Below, in pieces: positions 1 to 6,677 of a stretch of 29,129 nucleotides of DNA. The first letter of the stretch is position 1, and every line of letters starts with the position of its first letter. The position numbers were made by a program, and so were the translations under genes. This DNA is from JANNAT01 sp031384605 (GTDB taxonomy: Bacteria; Pseudomonadota; Alphaproteobacteria; Rhodobacterales; Rhodobacteraceae), in assembly GCA_031384605.1 (NCBI GenBank), contig JANNAT010000045.1, positions 1-29,129 on the forward strand. The letters run 5' to 3'. Under the pieces are notes generated by a model that saw nothing but the letters and a program-made list of their open reading frames with translations, ran no database searches and was not told the DNA's origin.

Positions 1-149
1 TCATACTCGGCAATCCGGTTGCCATCCGCGTCGAACACCGAGTGGATCGTCGCCCCACCCGACAGCGCCCGCACCACCTGCCGCCCGGCGAAGTCGTATT
101 TGTAACTCGCCTGCAAAACCCCGTTGATCGAAAACGTCGCCATCCGCCC
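1..149. repeat. RHS direct repeat, copy A
   Basis: Bases 1-149 match 1553-1701 with about two mismatches (aacc-ccgttgat against aact-ccgttaat), in the same orientation and offset by 1552. They diverge just after the shared GCCATCCGCC. The repeat may extend beyond the left edge. It encodes the same piece of RHS core in both fragments. Confidence 0.9.
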
Positions 150-407
150 GGCAGCATCATAAATATAGCCATAGCCGCCGCCCGTGCGATCATCAAAGGT
201 GACATTGCCCGCCGCATCATAGGTAAACGCGCGGCTGCCCCCCGCGCCAAGGCTGATGGTGGACAGGCGGTTTGAGGTGGGGGGATAGGCATAGGTATCG
301 GTCGCAAGGCCCGTGCCCGGATCAACGCCGTACGTCACCCGGTTGCCCACACCGTCATAGGTGAACGCCATCTGGCCGCAAGTGGTATGGTGAACGGAAT
401 CTGGCAT
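1..407 (-). CDS. RHS repeat protein, 5'-truncated fragment running off the left edge
   Basis: Read on the minus strand from about 407 towards 1, this encodes YD-type RHS repeats (motifs FTYDGVGNRVTY, FTYDAAGNVTF, YIYDAAGR, FDADGNR), the sugar-binding-like shell of RHS polymorphic toxins. It has no normal RHS N-terminus. An in-frame TGA lies about 30 bases before the first usable ATG (407), and the homology itself appears to start near the ATG at 371. It therefore looks like the 3' part of a once longer gene, joined here to unrelated sequence. The reading frame is still open at base 1, so its C-terminal toxin, if any, lies outside the window. Its last 149 bases nearly match part of the second RHS fragment at 1553-1701. 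That it encodes RHS repeats is clear. Whether it is expressed is doubtful, and an annotation as pseudogene would be reasonable. Confidence 0.65.
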   Translation of the reverse strand, partial: MPDSVHHTTCGQMAFTYDGVGNRVTYGVDPGTGLATDTYAYPPTSNRLSTISLGAGGSRAFTYDAAGNVTFDDRTGGGYGYIYDAAGRMATFSINGVLQASYKYDFAGRQVVRALSGGATIHSVFDADGNRIAEY

Positions 408-496
408 TGGTCGATTGAAGGCCTTCGATATAGGTCAAAAAGCATAGCCCGTTAAGGAACCATTAAATGACATACATCGACGGTAGTCGAAGAGCC

Positions 497-727
497 TTAC
501 GGTGGTGGTAAAAGTTTAAAATCTGCAACGATTTTTTCAGCTTGTTCAATCGTCATGGATTCGCCCATGATGAACGTCCAAGTCGGCCCGTCAGACATAT
601 AACCGACTTCCAGATCAAGCACTTCATGCAGGTAATCATCAAACTCGTCGCCGGTTTCCCAATCATCGCAATCGATGAATACACCATATTTGTCTGTCAT
701 TCTGATAGTAAAAGTAGCTTCCAACAT
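497..727 (-). CDS. Small acidic protein, putative immunity protein to the RHS toxin tip
   Basis: A 76-residue acidic protein with clustered Asp and Glu (FIDCDDWETGDEFDDYLHE) and no signal peptide or membrane segment. It lies directly downstream of the RHS C-terminal tip: the tip's TAA and this ATG share a base (TAATG), which implies translational coupling. An AAAGG sequence lies about 9 bases before the ATG. Position, size, acidity and visibly lower GC than the flanking RHS core are what is expected of the cognate immunity protein of an RHS or CDI toxin, which binds and neutralises the toxin in the producing cell. I do not recognise the sequence family, so immunity is inferred from context only. 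Confidence 0.6.
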   Translation of the reverse strand: MLEATFTIRMTDKYGVFIDCDDWETGDEFDDYLHEVLDLEVGYMSDGPTWTFIMGESMTIEQAEKIVADFKLLPPP

Positions 728-1695
728 TATTCAAAACCTTTTAGAGAGTCTAATTCATCTTTGGTGGGAAGGCGCTTGTAGCCCTTTGTCCCGGGAATAG
801 GGTTATCGAACTTGATGTCATTTTTCGACCCTAGAGGCGCGTTTGGGTGGTTATTAGGAATTCGGCCTTTTACGCGCCGTGGTGAAATATCCATTACACG
901 CCCGTTTCTGTGCGTAACTTTGACCGCTGTATCGCCAGTGCGAGTCCGCCGCGTGACCACACTGACTATGTCATCGGCTGACTGACCTGCGGCCGCGGCG
1001 CGCGATCCCACCCCGACAAACGGTCCCGCAGTTATGCCCGCTAATATACCATTGATATACGGCGCGGCCGGGTCCGAAGGCACAACTTCGTCGCAGTTAC
1101 CTGGCGCGTTCGCGACATCAGGCGTCAGCAGTACTGCAATGAAAACTATGGCAAGGAGCGGAACAAACTCCCCCGTCGGATCGGTATACCTGCCCGGCGA
1201 TTGGCGGGCGTACCCATAAACACTCGGCCCATCGACCAACCCCAGCGGATCGGCCTGCAGATATCTCCCCGTTGTCGGATTGTAATCCCGCATCCAGTTC
1301 TGGTGCAAGCCGGATTCGGATTGGAACCACTGGCCGGGGAATCTCAGGGTGATGGGGGTTCCAGTAGCGGTGCGAACACCCCCAAACGGCAGGTAGCTCG
1401 CCGTCCAAACCTGCACCCCCGCCCCATTCGTCGCAAACACCGGGCGGCCGATGTGATCGGAGCGGATGTAATAGACCACCCCGCCCTCAATCACCGCAAC
1501 CGCAGCCCCATCAAACCACACATATTCCCGGATCAACGCGCCAGAGGTCTGATCATACTCGGCAATCCGGTTGCCATCCGCGTCGAACACCGAGTGGATC
1601 GTCGCCCCACCCGACAGCGCCCGCACCACCTGCCGCCCGGCGAAGTCGTATTTGTAACTCGCCTGCAAAACTCCGTTAATCGAAAACGTCGCCAT
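727..1695 (-). CDS. Orphan RHS core tip with C-terminal putative toxin domain
   Basis: This 322-residue product starts inside the RHS repeat region. Residues 1-125 hold YD repeats. Residues 126-175 hold the conserved RHS-associated core (MRDYNPTTGRYLQADPLGL...DPTGEF) that marks the boundary before the variable toxin. Residues 177-191 are a short hydrophobic segment. Residues 192-322 are the variable tail, ending in a basic region with the pattern HPNAPLGS..IKFDNPIPG.KGYKR.PT. The open frame extends upstream to a TAG near 1740, and the matching DTAGR suggests RHS homology begins about 1716, so the long N-terminal shell is missing. It is probably a displaced orphan tip kept for recombination with a full-length RHS gene, rather than a protein that can deliver itself. 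The toxin chemistry is not identifiable by eye. Confidence 0.75.
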   Translation of the reverse strand: MATFSINGVLQASYKYDFAGRQVVRALSGGATIHSVFDADGNRIAEYDQTSGALIREYVWFDGAAVAVIEGGVVYYIRSDHIGRPVFATNGAGVQVWTASYLPFGGVRTATGTPITLRFPGQWFQSESGLHQNWMRDYNPTTGRYLQADPLGLVDGPSVYGYARQSPGRYTDPTGEFVPLLAIVFIAVLLTPDVANAPGNCDEVVPSDPAAPYINGILAGITAGPFVGVGSRAAAAGQSADDIVSVVTRRTRTGDTAVKVTHRNGRVMDISPRRVKGRIPNNHPNAPLGSKNDIKFDNPIPGTKGYKRLPTKDELDSLKGFE

Positions 1696-1701
1696 CCGCC
1701 C
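1553..1701. repeat. RHS direct repeat, copy B
   Basis: Second copy of the 149-base direct repeat at 1-149, inside the orphan RHS tip. Repeats like this let RHS loci swap C-terminal tips by homologous recombination. Here it marks the 5' border of the displaced module. Confidence 0.9.
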
Positions 1702-1787
1702 CGCCGTATCGCAGGGATATGCGATGGCGTTTGGCGGTCGCTACCTTGGCATTGGGTGGTATGTGCGCAAGATGGTAAATGTGTTGA

Positions 1788-2528
1788 TTGGAGCCAATGT
1801 GGCGCGAAACGACATCCATCGGAAATCCCGCAGAAAAGCAAAAACTGCAGCGCCTTGGTCTGCCCGAAGCCTTGGCCATGTCCTTGCGCGAGCGCATTCT
1901 GAACGGCGCGTTTCAGCCCGGCGAAGCCCTTGTTCAAGAGAGGCTGGCGGCCGAGTATGACTGCAGCCGAAGGCCCATCCGCGAAGCCTTTCGGCGGCGG
2001 GAAGCCGAAGGACTGACCGAGACAAAAGTTCAGAAAGGGGCATTCGTGTCGTCGATTTCGCCAGACGAAGTGATGGAGTTGTTCGAACTTCGCGCCTTGA
2101 TCAAATGCGATATGCTGCGCCATTCAATCCCGATGATGACACAAGACGATTTCCGGGCTTGCACCGAAATTTTGGGTGACCTTGAAAAGGTTTATACAGA
2201 TCGAAAGATGGGGCTTTGGGGATCGCTGAACGCGGCGTTCCACAAGCGGCTTTTGTTGCCTGCCGCACGGGTTCAGTCGCTGATCATCCTTGGCGGCATC
2301 AATCTTCAGCTCGAACGGGTCGTTCGGCTGCAGCTTTTGCTGACCGAGGCGTTTGAAGCTGCCCCAAGTGCGTATCAACAGCTTTTGGCTTTGCATAAGG
2401 CCGGGGACGCGAAACGCGCTACTCCTTATTTGCACAACCATATCCTTGACGCAGGCACCGCCCTTGTGGCTGCGATCAAAGCCAAGCGGAAAGCATCGCG
2501 CGGATTGTCCGGTTGGCGGCAAACTTGA
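1788..2528 (+). CDS. GntR-family transcriptional regulator, FCD (FadR) subfamily
   Basis: An N-terminal winged helix-turn-helix (about residues 28-88: LRERILNGAFQPGEAL, then CSRRPIREAFRRREAEGL) is followed by an all-helical FCD ligand domain (about 95-235). The FCD domain keeps the usual His positions (NAAFHKR, LALHKAG, HNHI) that bind a metal and a small acid in this family. Such proteins are usually cytoplasmic repressors of acid or sugar catabolism genes. The FRRREAEG stretch differs from the common LRRLEAEG, and the protein is slightly divergent. The first in-frame start is TTG at 1788. An ATG at 1797 is also possible, but GGAG lies only about 3 bases before it, so the start is uncertain. 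The gene sits alone between the RHS remnant and convergent cobQ, 27 bases apart, and nothing ties it to B12 control. Confidence 0.85.
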   Translation: MEPMWRETTSIGNPAEKQKLQRLGLPEALAMSLRERILNGAFQPGEALVQERLAAEYDCSRRPIREAFRRREAEGLTETKVQKGAFVSSISPDEVMELFELRALIKCDMLRHSIPMMTQDDFRACTEILGDLEKVYTDRKMGLWGSLNAAFHKRLLLPAARVQSLIILGGINLQLERVVRLQLLLTEAFEAAPSAYQQLLALHKAGDAKRATPYLHNHILDAGTALVAAIKAKRKASRGLSGWRQT

Positions 2529-2555
2529 CGCGACACAAAGCTGTTGCAACAGACC

Positions 2556-3998
2556 CTACCGCGCCAATGCGAAAATGGCGCCTATATCCAGATGCGTTTC
2601 AAGATGAACCGCGAGAGCGTCAAGCGTGTCTTCAACCGCCGTGCCGTAGCAAAGTTCAGATAGCGGCATGCCCAGGTTTGCCAAAAACGCCGACCTGAAC
2701 GCATCGTCTGCAAACATGCCATGCAGATAGCAGCCCATGATGCGTCCATCCGTCGAAATTGCGCCTTCGTCGATCCCGTCGATCCGGGCAAACGGGCGGG
2801 CGCGGTCTGGGCCATCGCTGCGACCGATGTGAATTTCATAACCTGAAATAGCTGTGCCGGTGGCCAAATGGTGGCCCTGCACCCGGGTCAGCCGTTTATG
2901 CGGCGTCATCGTGGTGAAGACGTCCAGAAAGCCAAGTCCCGGCGTTCGACCGGCCGGCCCTTCGATGCCATCAGGATCGTCAATCCATTTGCCCAGCATC
3001 TGATATCCGCCGCAAATCCCCAACACTTGCCCGCCGCGCCGCACATGGGCGGCCAGATCAATGTCCCAGCCCTGCGCGCGCAGATAGGCCAGATCGGCGC
3101 GGGTTGATTTTGACCCCGGCAAGATCATCAGATCGCAAACCGGAATGGGTTGCCCTGCATGCACCATGCTCAGGCGCACGCCGGGTTCTTGCGCCAAAGG
3201 GTCCAGATCATCAAAATTGGCGATGCGCGAAAACACCAGTGCCGCGATGTGCAACCCACCGCTGCCACCCCCGCGCGGCAGATCAAGCGCATCTTCGGCG
3301 GGCAGTTTATGGGCGTCAGAAAAGAACGGCACCACGCCAAATCCGCGCCACTTGGTATGGGCTTCAATCATCCGATACCCATCATCGAACAGCGTCGGAT
3401 CGCCGCGGAATTTGTTGATGATAAAGCCCGCGATCATGGCATTATCACCCGCATCCAACACGGCTTGGGTGCCGACGATCTGGGCAATCACCCCGCCACG
3501 GTCAATATCGCCTACCAGCACAACAGGCACATCTGCGGCACAGGCAAAGCCCATATTGGCGATATCGCCTGCGCGCAGGTTCACCTCGGCCGGGCTGCCA
3601 GCGCCTTCGACGATCACCAGATCATATTGCAATTTCAGACGGTTAAAGCTGTCCAACACCGGGGCCATCAGCGATGGTTTCAAGGCCGCATAATCGCGCG
3701 CCTTCACTGTTGCCAGCCGCTGCCCCTGCACAATAACCTGTGACCCCACCTCTGATTCCGGCTTCAGAAGCACCGGGTTCATGTCGGTATGTGGATCAAC
3801 CCCGCAGGCCAGCGCCTGCAACGCCTGCGCGCGGCCAATCTCGCCGCCATCAATTGTTACGGCAGCATTGTTTGACATATTCTGCGGCTTGAACGGGGCC
3901 ACGGACAGACCCCGCAGCCGCGCCGCCCGGCACAACCCCGCCACCAGCAAAGATTTGCCAACGTTCGATCCCGCGCCTTGGATCATCAGGGCTTTCAT
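2556..3998 (-). CDS. cobQ: Cobyric acid synthase (adenosylcobyrinate a,c-diamide amidotransferase)
   Basis: 480 residues, the usual size. CobQ uses glutamine and ATP to amidate side chains b, d, e and g of adenosylcobyrinic acid a,c-diamide, giving adenosylcobyric acid. The N-terminal dethiobiotin-synthetase-like domain carries a P-loop variant (GAGSNVGKS, residues 8-16) and FKPQNMSNN at 36-44. The C-terminal type I glutaminase domain has nucleophile Cys329 in GICGGYQMLG and His426 in CYLHGMF. The start at 3998 (MKALMIQGAG) matches the family. A longer in-frame extension to 4118 runs into the intergenic repeat and is not credible. The start overlaps the stop of a small upstream ORF by ATGA. 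The gene follows cobO on the same strand, and no riboswitch is visible before either. Confidence 0.97.
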   Translation of the reverse strand: MKALMIQGAGSNVGKSLLVAGLCRAARLRGLSVAPFKPQNMSNNAAVTIDGGEIGRAQALQALACGVDPHTDMNPVLLKPESEVGSQVIVQGQRLATVKARDYAALKPSLMAPVLDSFNRLKLQYDLVIVEGAGSPAEVNLRAGDIANMGFACAADVPVVLVGDIDRGGVIAQIVGTQAVLDAGDNAMIAGFIINKFRGDPTLFDDGYRMIEAHTKWRGFGVVPFFSDAHKLPAEDALDLPRGGGSGGLHIAALVFSRIANFDDLDPLAQEPGVRLSMVHAGQPIPVCDLMILPGSKSTRADLAYLRAQGWDIDLAAHVRRGGQVLGICGGYQMLGKWIDDPDGIEGPAGRTPGLGFLDVFTTMTPHKRLTRVQGHHLATGTAISGYEIHIGRSDGPDRARPFARIDGIDEGAISTDGRIMGCYLHGMFADDAFRSAFLANLGMPLSELCYGTAVEDTLDALAVHLETHLDIGAIFALAR

Positions 3999-4153
3999 CG
4001 GGAATACCCGGCGCTGCACTGGTTGAGAAGGCCGGAGCCTCCGGCGGGGATATTTATCGCCAAAATAAAGGCATGGTATTGTTCCAATATCGGCCACAGC
4101 GTCTTGGGCCGTTTGCACGGGCGAGACGCGGCGCCTTTACCTTGGACGGTCAT
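3995..4153 (-). CDS. Possible 52-residue leader/small protein coupled to cobQ
   Basis: An open frame of 52 codons begins at ATG 4153, seven bases after a strong purine-rich ribosome site (AGGGAGGG). It ends at TGA 3997-3995, overlapping the cobQ ATG in an ATGA junction. The product is basic in its first half (KRPKTLWPILEQYHAF) and its second half is translated from the left arm of the inverted repeat at 4034-4071. I recognise no family. It could be a leader ORF that delivers ribosomes to cobQ, whose own upstream sequence has only a weak ribosome site, a genuine small protein, or an accident of the repeat. The strong ribosome site and exact coupling favour translation. Conservation is unknown. 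Confidence 0.35.
   Translation of the reverse strand: MTVQGKGAASRPCKRPKTLWPILEQYHAFILAINIPAGGSGLLNQCSAGYSR
4034..4071. repeat. 38-bp inverted repeat, left arm
   Basis: Begins GGAGCCTCCGGCGGGGATAT and ends CCAAAATAAAGG. It is the exact reverse complement of 4212-4249, so the two arms bound a 216-bp block with a 140-bp centre. The arm also contains a local GCCGGAG/CTCCGGC palindrome. A diverged relative lies at 20700-20735. Confidence 0.9.
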
Positions 4154-4211
4154 CGGGATCCCTCCCTGTACCGTAGGAACAGTATGACCCAAAGCAGTTA
4201 ACACATCGTTA

Positions 4212-4249
4212 CCTTTATTTTGGCGATAAATATCCCCGCCGGAGGCTCC
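4212..4249. repeat. 38-bp inverted repeat, right arm
   Basis: Exact reverse complement of 4034-4071. It lies 25 bases downstream of the cobO stop on the minus strand, so it could also end cobO transcripts. No target-site duplication is visible beside the arms. Confidence 0.9.
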
Positions 4250-4274
4250 TGTTTTAGCAACCTAACCCAACGCC

Positions 4275-4916
4275 TCAAAACTCAACCCCCGCCTGCGCCT
4301 TGATGCCAGACCGGAACGGGTGCTTGATCAGGGTCATTTCCGTCACCAGATCCGCCACCTCAATCAACGCGTCTTTGGCGTTGCGCCCGGTCAGCACCAC
4401 ATGGGTCATCGGCGGCTTTTCGGTGGATAGAAACGCCACGACGTCGGCGATATCCAGATAATCATAGCGCAAGGCGATGTTGATCTCATCCAGCAGCACC
4501 ATCCGGTTGGCCGGATCGCGGATCAGCTCTTTGGCCTTTTCCCAGCCCTTTGCGGCCATCGCCACATCACGGGCGCGGTCCTGGGTTTCCCAGGTAAAGC
4601 CTTCGCCCATCGCATGAAATTCGCACAGATGCGAAAAATGCGCCTCGATCATCCGCCGCTCTCCAGTGTCCCAGGCACCTTTGATGAACTGCACCACGGC
4701 GCAAGGCATCTCATGCGCGATGCAGCGCAGGATCATGCCAAAACCGCTGGATGATTTGCCCTTGCCCGCCCCGGTATGCACGATGATCAGGCCCTTATCG
4801 CCGGATTTGGTTGCCATGATCTTGTCGCGCGCGGCCTTCTTTTTGGCCATCTTGGAATTGTGGCGCGCGTCGGGATCGACAACGGATGCTGCGGGCGTGT
4901 CGGTGGCATCGCTCAT
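4275..4916 (-). CDS. cobO: Cob(I)yrinic acid a,c-diamide adenosyltransferase
   Basis: A 213-residue CobO/BtuR-type ATP:corrinoid adenosyltransferase. It transfers the 5'-deoxyadenosyl group of ATP to reduced Co(I) corrinoid, making the upper ligand of coenzyme B12. Visible features are the P-loop GAGKGKSS (residues 49-56), VVQFIKGAWDTGE, VLLDEINIALRYDYLD, and the ending HPFRSGIKAQAGVEF, typical of the family. The lysine-rich N-terminal extension (residues 20-35) is common in alphaproteobacterial CobO. AAGGA lies eight bases before the ATG. The gene diverges from the riboswitch-led operon, leaving only about 50 bases before riboswitch 1. It therefore has its own promoter in or opposite that region and no visible B12 element on its own strand. 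cobQ follows downstream. Confidence 0.97.
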   Translation of the reverse strand: MSDATDTPAASVVDPDARHNSKMAKKKAARDKIMATKSGDKGLIIVHTGAGKGKSSSGFGMILRCIAHEMPCAVVQFIKGAWDTGERRMIEAHFSHLCEFHAMGEGFTWETQDRARDVAMAAKGWEKAKELIRDPANRMVLLDEINIALRYDYLDIADVVAFLSTEKPPMTHVVLTGRNAKDALIEVADLVTEMTLIKHPFRSGIKAQAGVEF

Positions 4917-4933
4917 GGTGACGGTCCTTGTCC

Positions 4934-4964
4934 TTGACTCCGGGGGGCAACTGGCTCAGGTAAT
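4934..4964 (+). promoter_or_regulatory. Candidate promoter of the main cob operon
   Basis: TTGACT at 4934-4939 and GGTAAT at 4959-4964 resemble sigma-70 -35 and -10 boxes, with a rather long 19-base spacer. Transcription would start near 4971, just at the beginning of riboswitch 1. Placement supports it; the spacing weakens it. Confidence 0.4.
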
Positions 4965-4967
4965 TCG

Positions 4968-5175
4968 CTACGTTGGTGCCTGTCCTACGGCAGGCGAAAA
5001 GGGAATGCGACAGGTTTTGCGACCTTTATGGGTGCAAGGCCGAAGCGCAGCCGCCCCCGCGACCGTGATCGGAAAGGTCCGCCCCATGCCACTGGCCCCA
5101 AATTGGGCTGGGAAGGGGGGCGAACCGTTAGGGGCAACCCTTGACTCCGCAAGCCGGGAGACCTGCCAACGCACG
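4968..5175 (+). ncRNA. Cobalamin riboswitch 1
   Basis: All main conserved blocks of the adenosylcobalamin-sensing aptamer are present in order: GGTGCC (4975-4980), GAAAAGGGAA (4995-5004), AGCCGCCCCCGCGACCGT (about 5049-5066), CCACTG (5089-5094), GGGAAGG (about 5110-5116) and the B12 box AAGCCGGGAGACCTGCC (5151-5167). It occupies most of the 365-base gap between cobO and the first DUF1636 gene, on the strand of the latter. It should lower expression of the cobW-cobN-cob operon when coenzyme B12 is plentiful. Edges are approximate. Confidence 0.93.
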
Positions 5176-5213
5176 ACGGCTGAACGGGCGAACGGGGTGT
5201 TTCGCAACCGACA

Positions 5214-5241
5214 GGAGGGTTTGGCGCCTGCGCAAAACTCC
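5214..5241 (+). promoter_or_regulatory. Hairpin downstream of riboswitch 1, possible expression platform
   Basis: GGAG-TTT-GCGC pairs with GCGC-AAA-CTCC with small bulges, forming an imperfect hairpin between the B12 box and the ATG at 5282. There is no following U-run, so it is not a classical terminator. It also buries an AGGAGGG sequence. It could be the switching element, but the evidence is only the base pairing. Confidence 0.35.
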
Positions 5242-5281
5242 CGGTCCGGTATCCCCATTCGTGCAAGATATAGGGACGACC

Positions 5282-5635
5282 ATGACGACGTTGCATGTTT
5301 GTATCACCTGCAAAGCGGGCGAGATTGTCGAAGACGGCGCTGCCCCCCCCGGCGCGCGTCTGCATGCGGCGTTGATCGCGGCGGGTGTGCCCGACGGCGT
5401 GCGCATGGTGCCCGTTGAATGCCTGTCGGCCTGCACCCAAAGCTGTGCTGTGGCTTTGTCGGGTGCTGGCAAGTGGACCTATGTTTATGGCCGTCTGACT
5501 GATGCCGATGCCGCTGATATTCTGGCGGGTGCCGCCGCCTATGCCGACACATCCGATGGCATCGTCCCTTGGCGCGCGCGCCCGGTTATTTTCCGCAAGC
5601 AAAGCCTTGCCCGTATCCCCCCTTTAGAGGTTTGA
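5282..5635 (+). CDS. DUF1636 family cysteine protein, first gene of the riboswitch operon
   Basis: A 117-residue soluble protein resembling the DUF1636 family, whose members sit beside cobalamin genes and have no assigned reaction. Cysteines are C7-x2-C10 near the N-terminus and C47-x3-C51-x3-C55 in the middle (VECLSACTQSCAVAL). This layout recalls thioredoxin-like [2Fe-2S] ferredoxins, or a metal-binding site. The C-terminus ends in KQSLARIPP, which is echoed in the second paralogue at 18270 (TKAIARIPA). The ATG at 5282 follows AGGGACG, and longer upstream frames run into the riboswitch. cobW begins one base after its stop. Regulation by riboswitch 1 and the proximity to cobW and cobN suggest a role in metal or electron delivery to the corrin pathway, but that is inference. 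Confidence 0.85.
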   Translation: MTTLHVCITCKAGEIVEDGAAPPGARLHAALIAAGVPDGVRMVPVECLSACTQSCAVALSGAGKWTYVYGRLTDADAADILAGAAAYADTSDGIVPWRARPVIFRKQSLARIPPLEV

Positions 5636-5636
5636 C

Positions 5637-6671
5637 ATGACCGATCTGGCCAAAATCCCCGTCACTGTGATCACCGGCTTTCTGGGCGCCGGCAAAACCA
5701 CGCTGATCCGGCACCTGATGCAAAACCCACAAGGCAAGCGGCTGGCGATATTGGTCAATGAATTTGGCACCTTGGGTGTGGACGGCGATATCCTGAAATC
5801 TTGCGCCGATGCCAATTGCCCGGTGGAAAACATTGTAGAGTTGGCCAATGGCTGTATCTGTTGCACCGTGGCCGATGATTTCATCCCCACGATAGAGGCG
5901 CTGATGGCGCTGCCGGTGCGGCCCGATCACATCATCATCGAAACCAGCGGTCTGGCGCTGCCAAAGCCGTTGTTGAAGGCGTTCGATTGGCCCGCGATCC
6001 GCTCTCGTATTACCGTCGATGGCGTGATCACGCTGGCCGATGCCGAAGCGGTGGCGGCGGGCCGCTTTGCCCCAGACCTCGCGGCGGTTGAAGCACAGCG
6101 TTTGGCCGATCCCAGCATTGACCATGAAACCCCTTTGGCCGAGGTATTCGAAGATCAGATTTCCTGCGCCGATATCGTGCTGCTCTCGAAGGCCGATCTG
6201 GCCGGTGAGGCGGGATTGGCGGCGGCCCGCGCGGTGATTGAGGCGGAAGCCCCGCGCAAGTTGCCGATCCTGGCGATGACCGAAGGCGTGATTGATCCGC
6301 GCCTGATTTTGGGGCTGAATTCCCGCGCCGAAGATGATATCGCCGCGCGCCCCAGCCACCACGATGGCCATGATGATCACGAACATGATGATTTTGACAC
6401 GGTGGTGATTGATCTGCCCGAAATCAGCGATCCCGAAATTATGGTTGCAGCCATTCAAAGATTGGCCAAGGAACAGAACATCTTGCGCGTCAAAGGTTAT
6501 GTCGCGGTTACTGGCAAACCGATGCGGTTGCTGGTGCAGGCGGTCGGCGCCCGCGTGCGCCATCAGTATGACCGGCCATGGGGCACATCCCCGCGTCTCA
6601 GCCAGTTGGTGGTGATCGCCGAACATCACCACGTGAACGAGGCCGCCATTCGCGCCGTGCTGGGGGCCTGA
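5637..6671 (+). CDS. cobW: CobW-type GTPase, metal chaperone (COG0523)
   Basis: 344 residues. G3E-family P-loop GTPase with Walker A GFLGAGKTT (14-22), the metal-binding CICC motif (C73, C75, C76), an ETSGLA motif (102-107) and base-recognition SKAD (184-187). A CobW C-terminal domain begins near residue 255. The linker carries a His/Asp-rich stretch HHDGHDDHEHDD (241-252), a likely extra metal site. CobW proteins bind a divalent metal at CxCC and release it upon GTP hydrolysis. In aerobic B12 pathways the favoured idea is cobalt delivery to the CobNST chelatase. The gene sits one base after the DUF1636 gene and six bases before cobN, consistent with that role. Confidence 0.95.
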   Translation: MTDLAKIPVTVITGFLGAGKTTLIRHLMQNPQGKRLAILVNEFGTLGVDGDILKSCADANCPVENIVELANGCICCTVADDFIPTIEALMALPVRPDHIIIETSGLALPKPLLKAFDWPAIRSRITVDGVITLADAEAVAAGRFAPDLAAVEAQRLADPSIDHETPLAEVFEDQISCADIVLLSKADLAGEAGLAAARAVIEAEAPRKLPILAMTEGVIDPRLILGLNSRAEDDIAARPSHHDGHDDHEHDDFDTVVIDLPEISDPEIMVAAIQRLAKEQNILRVKGYVAVTGKPMRLLVQAVGARVRHQYDRPWGTSPRLSQLVVIAEHHHVNEAAIRAVLGA

Positions 6672-6677
6672 CCGCCG

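Noticed and set aside
1702..1787. Insertion-sequence end or attachment site at the RHS/GntR junction
   Set aside because: No terminal inverted repeat, target duplication, integrase or tRNA end is visible; only an abrupt loss of RHS similarity.
3999..4118. N-terminal extension of cobQ by 40 residues
   Set aside because: It is translated from the inverted-repeat arm and unrelated to the CobQ family, which begins at MKALMIQGAG.
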